Assembly (NCBI GenBank): GCA_030248195.1
Contig: JASAND010026649.1
Location: forward strand, 26,726-90,725
Direction of reading: 5' to 3'
Length of the DNA: 64,000 nt
Source of the DNA: Trissonchulus latispiculum
Taxonomy: Eukaryota > Nematoda > Enoplea > Enoplida > Ironidae
Translations under genes and position numbers: made by a program
Notes under the pieces: model-generated
Database searches by the model: none
Seen by the model: the letters and a program-made list of their open reading frames with translations, nothing else
Told to the model about the DNA's origin: nothing
Shown here: in pieces, positions 22,633-64,000 of the stretch
How positions within the stretch are numbered: the first letter of the stretch is position 1
How the letters are laid out: every line of letters starts with the position of its first letter

Positions 22633-24282
22633 ATTTTTTAAAGTTACAAATCTTAGGTCTTTAGTTTACAATGAGTATCTACTCCATCCCAAAATCCTTT
22701 ATGTGCAAGATTTGAGAAGTCTATCTTGAATAATAAGCGAAAAACTAAGTCCAAAGTCGGACCCAACATTCGCTGGTCCTTCTTTTACCTGTGAATTTTA
22801 TCTGGTAGATTTGGTTGTGAGGTTTCTAGGAGACATAAAAGACAAGGGCAAGATTTCTTTGACTTTTGGTCTAGCAACGTCTGAATTTAGGAAAAATTCT
22901 TTAAAGGGTCTTGGAAAGCCAGACTTCTCAAATCTTGCACATAAAGGTTTTGGGGACGGAGTAGATACTCATTGTGTACTAAATACTTATTTTCTTAGAA
23001 GGGCCCAGCAACAACGGCACCCAATGTGGCCATTATGTTGCTGCTCTCCGCAGATCGTGTAAAAATACTGACAAGAAGCGGAGAAGCGAAGGTCAAGGAC
23101 AGAATCATGACCCCCAAGCCAGTCAGACGTACGGTTACTTCAGCTGCACCCAGGTCAACAGTGGTTGTCTGGCCAACCACCACTGACCCCCGCATGTCGA
23201 GCACAACTAGGACGGCTGAAAACGACCATAACTTGCTCGACAGCTTGGGGAATTAAAAAATAAATGGCTGCAGAAAGGGATTCGGAAGGGAATGGCGAGC
23301 ACTCAGATAGGATAGAGATGAATGGTCTGTATTTAAAGTTAGAAATGTATCCAACATTAAAATTTAAAATTTATACTCAGTTCTGAGTGTTAAAATTACC
23401 ATAAATGATTTACAATTTCTTCGCCAGGTTTGATTGTTGCCTACGCTTCCAAAGTTTCAGCAGACCGGCTCCTTCCGATTATAAGAACTTGCTGGTTACA
23501 GTGCAGTAACAAACACAGAGGGACCTTTTTCACCCCCTATATTTGTTACTACACCAAATCAGGTTGTCCTTGCATATTCACACCAAGTTTAAGACTGCTA
23601 ATGTGCATACTCTAGCTTGAATTTTACCGCTCTCCTGATAACCCCTGGCGAGGGAGGGGGGGGGGGGCTCCTAAGTTATAGCTGCCGTTATCGGTGATGA
23701 TCTGTCGCGCACGCATTATATGGCCCCTGGTTTCACCACCCATTGGAAGCCTTAATGGACGGTAGTTTCACAGTGATTTCTCACAATCCTTGATATGAGC
23801 CAGGTTTAGTGAAGACCTTTGCTGCAATGGTATAGTTTTTATAGCAACAAGTCAATTCACAATTGCAATTGAGACCAATTTTGACCAAACTGTTTGAAGT
23901 ATAAATGCTAACTTTAAGATTTCCAAAGTTGCTTTTTTTGTTTAAGGGGGGGCACTTTTTTGCCGATTTTTCGACCATCTCCGATTTTGCTCATTTTCAC
24001 ATATTTTGTAGTCCACATGGGCCCGTGAAACAAGACAAGAGCGTTTTGCGAAATATTGCTTCTATCGTTCTGTACAGGCCCTCAAAGGTGACCTCGACAT
24101 GTGTTAAACATAGGAAAATGAAAAAGTTAGGTTAAAAAGTTTGTGGCGGAAAAATTTTTCACTGTATAAGAGTCAGAACTCTGAAACATTTTCAGAACCA
24201 TTAAGGACATATTGTAGAGTGCAGCTATCTTCTTTGAAGCGATTCTGTTCAGTATTGGATTTTTGGCGAATTTTTAAAGTCA

Positions 24283-24507
24283 GAATTTTGGAAAATCGCC
24301 CATTTTTGGACCAAGAAAAACAGGACCTACGGTACTCTTTTGCTTGTCTTGAACGATTGGCAAAAGCTACAGAAATGGTCAATAGATAGCTGCACTCTAC
24401 GCATAAAACCACGTCTTATGAAAGTACTCGCATGTTTCTATCATCTACAGTAAGCTCAAAAAACTTGCCACAAAAACAGCAAATTTTGCTAAAAATGGCC
24501 ATTTTTC
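24283..24507 (+). repeat. 225 bp direct repeat, unit 1
   Basis: Starts GAATTTTGGAAAATCGCCC and ends AAAATGGCCATTTTT; nearly identical to 24,726-24,950. Confidence 0.85.
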
Positions 24508-24725
24508 ATAATTTTCACATTCTTTTGATAATTTCTCACTCATTATGTGGTAAAAAATCACCAAACTTGGCAGATTAATTAATATATCTATGTCTATCAC
24601 ATAATGTGGCCAAAACAAATGCGTCAATATTGAACATGCTGCTGTGGCGGCACCTTTGATCTTTATAGGTGAAAAAAGTCAATTTTAAAATTTTTCCAAA
24701 TATTGACAAAATGGATATCAATTTG

Positions 24726-24950
24726 GAATTTTGGAAAATCGCCCATTTTTGGACCAAGAAAAACAGGACCTACGGTACTCTTTTGCTTGTCTTGAACGAT
24801 TGGCAAAAGCTACAGAAATGGTCAATAGATAGCTGCACTCTACGCATAAAACCACGTCTTATGAAAGTACTCGCATGTTTCTATCATCTACAGTAAGCTC
24901 AAAAAACTTGCCACAAAAACAGCAAATTTTGCTAAAAATGGCCATTTTTG
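24726..24950 (+). repeat. 225 bp direct repeat, unit 2 (left arm only)
   Basis: Second copy, flanked by a duplicated 12-mer ATGGATATCAAT at 24,712 and 24,954. The right arm has the 12-mer once and no second unit. Confidence 0.85.
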
Positions 24951-26002
24951 GAATGGATATCAATCGATAGATAATGGAACGAGGAGCAACTTTTCTCATA
25001 CAACCATGGGTCTAAAATGTTGTCTGTGCAAGATAAAACGAGTTAAAGTTATACTGGGCAGTCTTGCAAGGTTAGGTCAGTGCAGCACTCAAGCATGCAT
25101 TATGAACGCCTGGATAGCTGGCCTTGAGCCACGTCTGCACTTAAATATTAGCTTAGTAAAGGCTTTAATTTGGTGTATCGGTTAACCCTGTTTTCGGTCG
25201 CCTTTGGTCACCACCTGACCTTGCAGGGCTCATCAACGGAATTTTCAAGTTTTCCGGCTTTGAACCTGAATAACTCTGCCACAGTTTGATTTCGAAGGCT
25301 AATATTCTAAGTTACTTTTGAGAACATATGGGGGCATATTATGTGTGAAAATGAGCGAAATCCGTGACTATCGATTTTTGACCAAAGTGACCCCCCCTCT
25401 TAAGTGGCAAGTCCTGTGAATTAATTGACAGAAATTAATATTAACGGGAATCAAAACAATTTTACTTTAAACCTTCAAACTTGTCTTCTAAAACACAGCC
25501 GCTTCTTCCCAAGTACTTGATCGTATCCTTTCTTAGTTTATTTCAAACAAGTGTACTAAAGACTTAAAATTTGTAACATAAAAAAGAACTATCGGTGAAT
25601 TGAACCAGCACTACTCAGGTTTAACAAACGGGTGCTTTCTCCAACCGGCCAACCGGTCGCAATCAATTTGAGTTTAATTATCTATTTGTGTCTATTATCG
25701 ATATTTTCATCTCCGTTCAAATGAAAACCATAAATCGAATATCTAAACTTGCCACACGAAAACATGCTGCTGTATATGTCACGTTAGAATAAACACAAAC
25801 ACCTATGGATAGACAAAATTTGACAAAGCCAGATCAATGATATTCAGCGTTCTTGATCACAGTAATCTTTCGCAAAAAAAGGAAGCACAACAAAAACAGA
25901 CAAGACAAAAGTGAAGAACGATTAACTGACTGAAACTAAGCATTTTGCTTGTTACACTTTCTTCTTTTCTTTAACAAATCGCTTTAAATCTTTCATTTGT
26001 GC

Positions 26003-26072
26003 GCCGATGGCCGGGTGTCAGTGCTCCCGACTGCGAGTCGAAAGGTTGTGGGTTGGATTCCCACCGGCGCCG
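26003..26072 (+). repeat. tRNA-like module A, second end, left arm
   Basis: GCCGATGGCCGGGTGTCAGT ... GTGGGTTGGATTCCCACC; inverted partner of 22,112-22,183. Confidence 0.55.
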
Positions 26073-26221
26073 AAGACTTTTGCGTGCAGATACCTACAGC
26101 CCCCCCAAAAGGCGCGAGATGCTGTTGAGTGGGGTGGAATGAATGATACGCATACGACAAATATTGCTGAACGTAAAACAGTAAAACAATGACGAAATAA
26201 TAACAAAATTAAATTGAGGTA

Positions 26222-26755
26222 GAGGCACCTTCCAGACGGCGCCAAATCTTAAATTTAATTTAAGGAAATTAAAATGAAACAATGTAGAAATAATAACGAA
26301 ATTAAATTTAAGATTTGACACGTCCGCGGTGCCTATTTTTAATGTACAACAAAAAATCATCATTTATTTTTGTTTGTTGTTGATTCATTATTCTCCCCCG
26401 TTAGCAATGCTTGATACGCATACCACAGATATTGCTGAAAGTAAAACAATGACGAAATAATAACGAAATTAAATAGAGGTAGAGGCACCTTCCAAACGGC
26501 GCCAAATCTTAAATTTAATTTAAGGAAATTAAAATGAAACAATGTAGAAATAATAACGAAATTAAATTTAAGATTTGACACGTCCGCGGTGCCTATTTTT
26601 AATGTACAACAAAAATCTTCATTTATTTTTGTTTGTTGTTGATTCATTATTCTCCCCCGTTAGCAATGCTTGATACGCATACCACAGATATTGCTGAAAG
26701 TAAAACAATGACGAAATAATAACGAAATTAAATAGAGTTAGAGGCACCTTCCACA
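26222..26755 (+). repeat. ~261 bp tandem repeat, two units
   Basis: Units start GAGGCACCTTCCA at 26,222, 26,483 and (partial) 26,741. The right arm has fewer units (34,535-34,870). Confidence 0.8.
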
Positions 26756-26759
26756 AAAA

Positions 26760-26833
26760 GATTCCAGTGAGATTCGAACTCACGCACCACAGTGATTAGA
26801 ACACCGACGCCTTCACTACTAGGCCATGGAATC
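26760..26833 (-). tRNA. tRNA-Gln-like, anticodon CTA (amber suppressor or pseudogene), left arm
   Basis: A full cloverleaf can be drawn on the minus strand. Acceptor GATTCCA/TGGAATC and D stem GCCT/AGGC pair fully. The anticodon stem CGGTG/CACTG has one G-U pair around loop TTCTAAT, and the T arm is GTGAG-TTCGAAT-CTCAC. A T5 run follows directly, as for Pol III termination. The ends resemble eukaryotic tRNA-Gln. Two bases between D and anticodon stems and a six-base variable loop are unusual. It may be a working tRNA, a pseudogene or a SINE head. Confidence 0.55.
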
Positions 26834-27011
26834 ATTCAGTCTTCTACACGCTGAATTCCCCCCCTATTTTGTTCCCTAATCTGGTTTGTTGTTTTCCCTT
26901 CCAGTCTTATGAATATACAGGTTCAGAATTCATCTCTTAGCTAAACATAACATGTTCACCTTCTATTCTATTCTTAGGATTATAAAAGGGGAGGAAAAAG
27001 GAAACAAAAAA

Positions 27012-27070
27012 TTCAAACGCAGTGGGAATCGAACCCATACGTCAATCTGATTTGGAGACTAACACCTATA
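27012..27070 (-). repeat. tRNA-like 3' half, left arm
   Basis: Minus strand GTTAGTCTCCAAATCAGATT ... GGGTTCGATTCCCAC followed by a T6 run; the 5' half is missing. Mirrored at 34,211-34,262. Confidence 0.5.
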
Positions 27071-27214
27071 ATGTAAGTTAAATGAAACCTATACAGTAGA
27101 GGCTACAGGGCTACAGGACCTATATATATATGTTAGCGGTCACATGCATATAACTAGCAAACAATGCCGGCTTTTTGCGTTGTGCATCGATGTTAAAGAG
27201 TCACTTAGTTTTGG

Positions 27215-27710
27215 CAAGAGTACATAATATAAGAGTGTGCCACTAGGCACACTCTATGTTATCAGAGCAAAAACTATGCTCTGCACGCTAACGGCCCACC
27301 CCCCCCCCCAAATCAGACCCTAGTGACCCCCCCCCCCGCAAATCAGTACCTAGTCGAAACGGGGGTACGCTGTCTCGCTCTATGTTTGTGTGCTTATGCT
27401 CGAAAACACAAGCAGTGCGAGAGCGAATTTTGTGCCTGCTTCGAGCTTTAGAACACAAACATAGCGCACAAAATTCTTTGAAGTGATGGGTCTAAAATTC
27501 GCTCTCGCACTGCTTGTGTTTTCGAGCATAAGCACACAAACATAGAGCGAGACAGCGTACCCCCGTTTCGACTAGGTACTGATTTGCGGGGGGGGGGGTC
27601 ACTAGGGTCTGATTTGGGGGGGGGGATGGGCCGTTAGCGAGCAGAGCATACTTTTTGCTCTGATAACATTGAGTGTGCCTAGTGGCACACTCTTATATTA
27701 AGTACACTTG
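27215..27710. mobile_element. AAGAGTACATAAT fold-back element, copy 3 left arm
   Basis: Longest member (~496 bp). Outer ends CAAGAGTACATAATATAAGA / TCTTATATTAAGTACACTTG enclose C/G homopolymers. An inner ~110 bp inverted pair starts CGAAACGGGGGTACGCTGTC. AGAGTCACTTAGTT stands directly repeated just outside both ends. Confidence 0.85.
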
Positions 27711-28149
27711 GTTATTGTAAGAGTCACTTAGTTATTGCTGATGTCAGTCAGCCCTCTCCCCGCTGCCTTTCCCCCTTCTATTTTTTGTTCCCTAATCTGG
27801 TTTGTTTGTTGTTCCCCCTTCTAGTCTTATGAATATACCGATTCAGAATTCATTTCGAAGTTAAACTTAACATGATCTCCTTCTATTCTTATGAACATAA
27901 GATTCCGAATTCACCTCTTATCAGAACGTAAGAATTGACAGAAACTTAATAGTGATGCGCTTCCTCCCCCGCCAGCGTACTTATATTATGCTACAGTAAA
28001 TTTGGAAAAGCTCTGTCAACTGTATATTACCAACCTGACTTAGCGTGAAACGTGAAATTGTTTAACTAAAACCTAAGGATATAAACTCACCCAACAAACA
28101 AAAGCAAAACAAGAAAGATTAAAATGAGAGGAAAAAGGAAACAAAAAAT

Positions 28150-28222
28150 TCAAACGCTGTTTGAATCGAACCCATACGTCATTCAGATTTGGAGACCAAC
28201 ACCTATACCACTACACTACAAG
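28150..28222 (-). repeat. tRNA-like sequence, CCA-type anticodon loop, left arm
   Basis: Minus strand GTCCTTGTAGTGTAGTGGTA ... GGTCTCCAAATCTG ... GGGTTCGATTC. A and B boxes are good and the loop could present CCA, but the acceptor 3' side does not pair, so it is a tRNA-derived remnant. Mirrored at 33,059-33,128. Confidence 0.5.
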
Positions 28223-28555
28223 GACACGTGTAAGAAAATGATCTACAAAACTAAAAGGAGTGCAAAAGGCGAAAAGGGACACAGACAGACAAAAACAAAA
28301 CTATAAACGATAAGAAAAAGAGACGCAATTTAAAAGGAGAAAACGCGTGACATGTGACCGAGCTAAGGTTACCCCTTGTGTGACCAACAAACCGCCTGCC
28401 AATTCGAGAACAAATATAACGTTAAGCTTTATCCACCATTCCACTAGCCTTTTTCTTGAATCTGTCAAAAATCGCATCCTATTTAGAAAATTAATATTTG
28501 TGGAAAGAGTAAAGTAAGCCAGGACTATGGAAACTAGCGGTTTATATACGTTATG

Positions 28556-29592
28556 TGCGGAGTGTTCGAGACATTTTAATTTCTTAACAGTTAGCTTCAT
28601 TTATTTTTGTATATATATTGTGTATTTTTGAAGTTGTCCTGCAAATGTTACCGGCTTGATAACCATAGCTTGGGCCCCCAAACTAAATCCAAGTCTTAAT
28701 GACTTTATTGGGCACCCTGCTGTGCCGATTCCAATTTGAAGTGTAATAGAGAGGTCACATTGTGGTCAGCTCTACTACCGTTTATAGTGCAAATGAAGGG
28801 GTCCCAACAGTGAATATATAAAGATTACAAATTGTAATGTTGCAAACAACTGACTTCATCTTTCTAAAGTGATACTTAAACTTTAACTATAATTTATGAA
28901 ATTAATTAAATGAAATTAAATTAATAAAATTGAATTGGCGCAATTAATAAAAGTTTAAATTGTTTGAAATTTTCTAAATCTTGAATGACTTGACTTTTGA
29001 GCACACGATAATAAAGATAATTTCATAAAAGTTAAGAAAAGTAATACTTTGTTTACTTTACGCATTCACACTTCAACTTTTAAAAGTTTCAGCTTAGCTG
29101 AAAACTTGTTTTGCAGCATTATATACTACATATTTGTAGATCATTTATGATGGAGCCCTCTATTTGCAATTAAAACTGTATTAGAGTTGACCACCAATTG
29201 CCCTCTCTATTAGACTTCAAATTGGAAACGACGCAGCAGGGTGCGCAATAAAGTCATTAATGAGTTGAACTTAATCCACGAGATCATCAAGCCATGTTAC
29301 CTTAGCTGTGTATGCGTAACTTGATGAATAGATGGCTAGCAAAATAAACCTATGTAACTAATTAATAAAATATTAGAACGTTAGATTCTTAAAATGTTAA
29401 AAATTGAGGTGTTTTATAGTTATGTCAAAAATCAAAAATAAAGTAAATTAGTTAGCTAGGTTTATTTATCCAGCCATCTATTTATCAAGTTACGCATGCA
29501 CAGTTGTATTGCAAGACAACTTCAAAAATACATTCATTATACAAATAAATAAGTTAACCGTTAAGAAATTAAAATGACTCGAACACTTCGCA
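28556..29592. mobile_element. 1.04 kb fold-back element at the inner arm end, left
   Basis: ~90 bp inverted ends beginning TGCGGAGTGTTCGAG / CTCGAACACTTCGCA. A second inverted pair lies inside (GGGCACCCTGCTGTGCCG / CGACGCAGCAGGGTGCGC, with matching CAATTTGAAGT blocks) and a terminal hairpin at ~29,310-29,510. No ORF of note. It ends 17 bases before homology between the arms stops. Confidence 0.85.
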
Positions 29593-29747
29593 TAATTGGC
29601 GATTATGAAATACCTAAAATTACAGTATTTGGCGTCATCTATTACACTGAGGTACCGAATTCAGCTCTAAATCATGTCTGACTGGGATGACTCATGTGTA
29701 AACTAATTAGGATGTAGACATTAGTACTACCCTGGAAGGAATAAAAA

Positions 29748-29765
29748 TTTTATTTTATTTTAATA
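29748..29765 (-). promoter_or_regulatory. Probable polyadenylation signal of the right copy
   Basis: AATAAA-containing A/T tract on the minus strand about 30-40 bases after the stop of exon 23. If transcription ran past it, the RNA would enter the inverted left arm about 150 bases later. Confidence 0.4.
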
Positions 29766-29789
29766 AAATATATATTCTAAGCAATAAAC

Positions 29790-61975
<32,186 letters not shown>

Positions 61976-63560
61976 CTGAAAGAAAAAAATTAACTTGCAC
62001 ATTTAGCGTTTGTTGAAGTACTATGTCGAATTGGGAATATAAAGCTGTCTCGGTTAAGCACACTAATTGAGTCCTTTTCAAGATCAATAGAAAATATAGG
62101 TTAAAAACTCGGGGGTCTGGGGGGTCTGGGGACGTCCGAGCCCCCCGCAATCCGGACAAGATACAAGCCTACCGAGTCGGGGACATGGGGTAACGAAAAA
62201 ATGGCCAAGGGGTAAGCAAAAGAAGCCGGAAAGAATTCGTTTTTAGTCTAAAATTTTAAAAAGGTTCTTTAGCTAAGTAGGAATTTCTAGCTAAAATGTT
62301 TCGTGAAAACCGGGCAAAATTTTGAAATTTTTTCAAAAACGGAAGATTTTGTTGTAACTTAATAAAAAATAGGAAACTGGAGAATATTAGCGTTACATTT
62401 TCGAAAAAACTTCACAAATTTATTCATTAGTTGCAATCCCTCCCTCCTGAATATTTTAGTTCAAGCTACAATCCCTTCAAAATTTTTTGGGGACAAGCCC
62501 CCAGGACCCGACCCTATGTTAATGTATGATAAAAAACGTTGAAACAATCAAAGAAAAAATCCGGGTCTTATCTCGATTACCCCCCACCACTCAAAATCAT
62601 TAAAACTCGACCAAATGAGCCACAAGTTGGTATGGGCATGCTTTAGACTACGCTGAGTTAAAATATCGCAAACTTTTTTGACTTAGCGAATTCGATTTTT
62701 TTCCGATTTCTAAGGGGGATCAAGGGAAACGATCTGGCACCGAGTAATTTTTTAATTTTAACCATTTAACCCGGTCAAACTTCAACATCAAGCTCCTAAC
62801 CGGATTAGATCAAACTGGTGTGGGGCGTATACAGTGATGTTGCACAAATATACTAAATTTAAAAAGTGGCGGAAACTTTCCAATGTGCACATCATTCGAT
62901 ACCGATCTACGAGACGAGCGCAAAAAAGCGTAATAGCATCAAAGATTACAAATCCAGCATATCTCGGTTTTGACCGTTCATTAGAGAAAAATGATAGCGG
63001 CAACCCGTTCGTGTCAATTAGCTTGTTATTATTTCGATTATATCTCGGTTTATTTCGATTATTTTCATGGTTTGGCTGTATTTGGTTAATTAGTTGGTAT
63101 GGTTCATAAGATGTGTATAAATGTATAGATGTATATATAGCCTAAGTGTGTAGATTAGAGATTGAAATAAATTATTCAAATTAAACAGAAGACTGAAAGT
63201 CCCAGACTGTTCGTATGTCCGAATATACTCGTATTTACCTTAACAAACTGACACAAAACGGGGTGAAAAATGTTATAGTGCGGCTCATTTATTTCAAAAC
63301 AAAAAGACAAAAATCATAATCCAATCAACATGACATAATTGCACAGCACAAAGTTCACAATGAAATAATCTAGGCATGAGAGCCAAACTAAATATACTGT
63401 ACACCATACCAAAATACCAGCTGTCCCTAATTGCAACAGACCCATTAATCGCACAAAATTAAACTGAACGAAAGGCGCCCGATTCACTTGAACATTCCCA
63501 ATCAATACTACATAGCTAAATGCGAGCATCAAGTACTGGAATTCAAGTACTTGAATGACA
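61976..63560. other. Upstream of the right copy: no gene recognised
   Basis: Should contain or lead to the missing 5' exons of the right receptor. I see only AT-rich sequence, a G-rich stretch (62,107-62,150) and a CAAGCCCCCAGGACCCGACC block (62,493-62,512) of repeat appearance. ORFs of 70-91 codons show no domain. Confidence 0.5.
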
Positions 63561-63830
63561 GGGGCCTATTTCATAAAACTACATTGGTTACATTACATTT
63601 CCTACATAACATGTAACTACATTACATTTGCTACATTTTTGGGTTTCATAAAACAAATGTACTTTTTACAGTGTAATGTAACTACATTAGACTCGGGAAA
63701 CCCCTTTTGACGTCATTCTGTCCCTTTTTGTTGATACAATGTAGTTACATTGTAAGTACATTGTAACTACACTGTAGTTACAATGTAATTACATTGAAAG
63801 TACATAACGTATTGTTCCTAATAGCTACAT
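63561..63830. mobile_element. Probable MITE made of GTAACTACATT words (end not found)
   Basis: Opens GGGGCCTATTTCATAAAACT, then GTAACTACATTACATT permutations in both orientations. The opening resembles GGCCCTATTTCTTTAAAG of the GGATTAAA-word MITEs. The opposite end is not identifiable before the window ends. Confidence 0.55.
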
Positions 63831-64000
63831 GCATCCATACATACATAGACTAAATGTAAAACAGACTGCAACCATATATATATATATATATAGCGAGTGC
63901 AATATAGCTATATATAGCAATGCTTTTATTGGAGTGTTTGAGTTTTCTATAGATATTAGTTATTAGTGCGAATATATAGGTTACAAATAGGTAGGTTTTA

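Larger units (their letters stand above)
22086..26098. mobile_element. 4 kb composite fold-back element, left arm
   Basis: Inverted ends 22,086-22,650 and ~25,590-26,098 share GTGTCTGCAAGCAAAA, a tRNA-like block, GATTACTGTGATCAAGAACG, TTAAACTCAAATTGATTG and a second tRNA-like block. The interior holds a hairpin (22,668-22,990), unique sequence, and two directly repeated ~225 bp units. No transposase is recognisable. Confidence 0.75.
1..29609 (+). repeat. Left arm of a ~29.6 kb inverted duplication
   Basis: The whole stretch is the reverse complement of about 31,689-60,991. Matching positions add up to 60,984-61,004 throughout the first 20.3 kb, so only small indels separate the arms there. 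The sum drifts to 61,298 at the inner end because of larger indels in the repeat-filled last intron. The first 112 bases show two mismatches to the other arm. The arm is still homologous at base 1, so its outer end is not in the window. It contains exons 2-20 of a receptor guanylyl cyclase and a dense set of fold-back repeats. Confidence 0.95.

Noticed and set aside
22995..23204. 69-codon hydrophobic ORF conserved in both arms (37,627-37,836)
   Set aside because: Overlaps other ORFs on the opposite strand, lies inside a non-autonomous element, and shows no recognisable family or gene structure.
27300..27345. Direct repeats reminiscent of a CRISPR array (ACCCCCC / CAAATCAG words)
   Set aside because: Spacing is irregular, words are inverted as well as direct, and the genome is eukaryotic; it is a fold-back element interior.
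28301..28600. 99-codon ORF repeated in both arms (other copy 32,692-32,991)
   Set aside because: Overlaps the inverted end of the fold-back element and a tRNA-like sequence; conservation is explained by the duplication, and no domain is recognisable.

Overview
The window is nuclear DNA of an animal, AT-rich and intron-rich. The evidence is a membrane receptor guanylyl cyclase (natriuretic-peptide-receptor layout) split into many small exons with GT/AG introns. tRNA-like repeats and dozens of fold-back repeats fill the introns. The species cannot be named from the sequence; a repeat-rich marine-type invertebrate fits but is a guess.

The dominating structure is one very large imperfect palindrome. 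Positions 1-29,609 (left arm) are the reverse complement of about 31,689-60,991 (right arm), around a 2.08 kb single-copy spacer (29,610-31,688). The left arm is still homologous at base 1, so its outer end lies outside the window. Each arm carries the receptor cyclase gene: left copy on + (19 exons, 423-20,293), right copy on - (23 exons, 61,975 down to 29,790). The two genes converge on the spacer.

The last three coding exons, with the substrate-recognition and transition-state part of the cyclase domain and the C-terminal tail, occur only once. They lie in the spacer on the minus strand, in phase with the right copy. One further 5' exon lies at 61,831-61,975, outside the visible palindrome. 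The left copy therefore has open exons but ends in the middle of the catalytic domain. The right copy has the complete 3' end but carries one extra base in a kinase-homology exon that brings an early stop. The visible parts of the two copies have complementary defects.

The introns are loaded with palindromes at smaller scales. They include a ~1 kb fold-back element ending 17 bp from the inner arm boundary, a ~4 kb element with ~550 bp inverted ends that contain two tRNA-like modules, and a 1.4 kb element whose inverted ends carry a G/C-rich minisatellite. There are also several families of 0.3-0.9 kb fold-back MITEs built from short reiterated words, and tRNA-like sequences including a tRNA-Gln-like one with a CUA (amber) anticodon. 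From 61,976 to 64,000 I see only AT-rich non-coding sequence with a further MITE-like repeat.

Whether the palindrome is real or two haplotypes joined head to head by the assembler cannot be settled from sequence alone. The arms differ by scattered substitutions and by indels of hundreds of bases, so they are not a simple hairpin read of one molecule.
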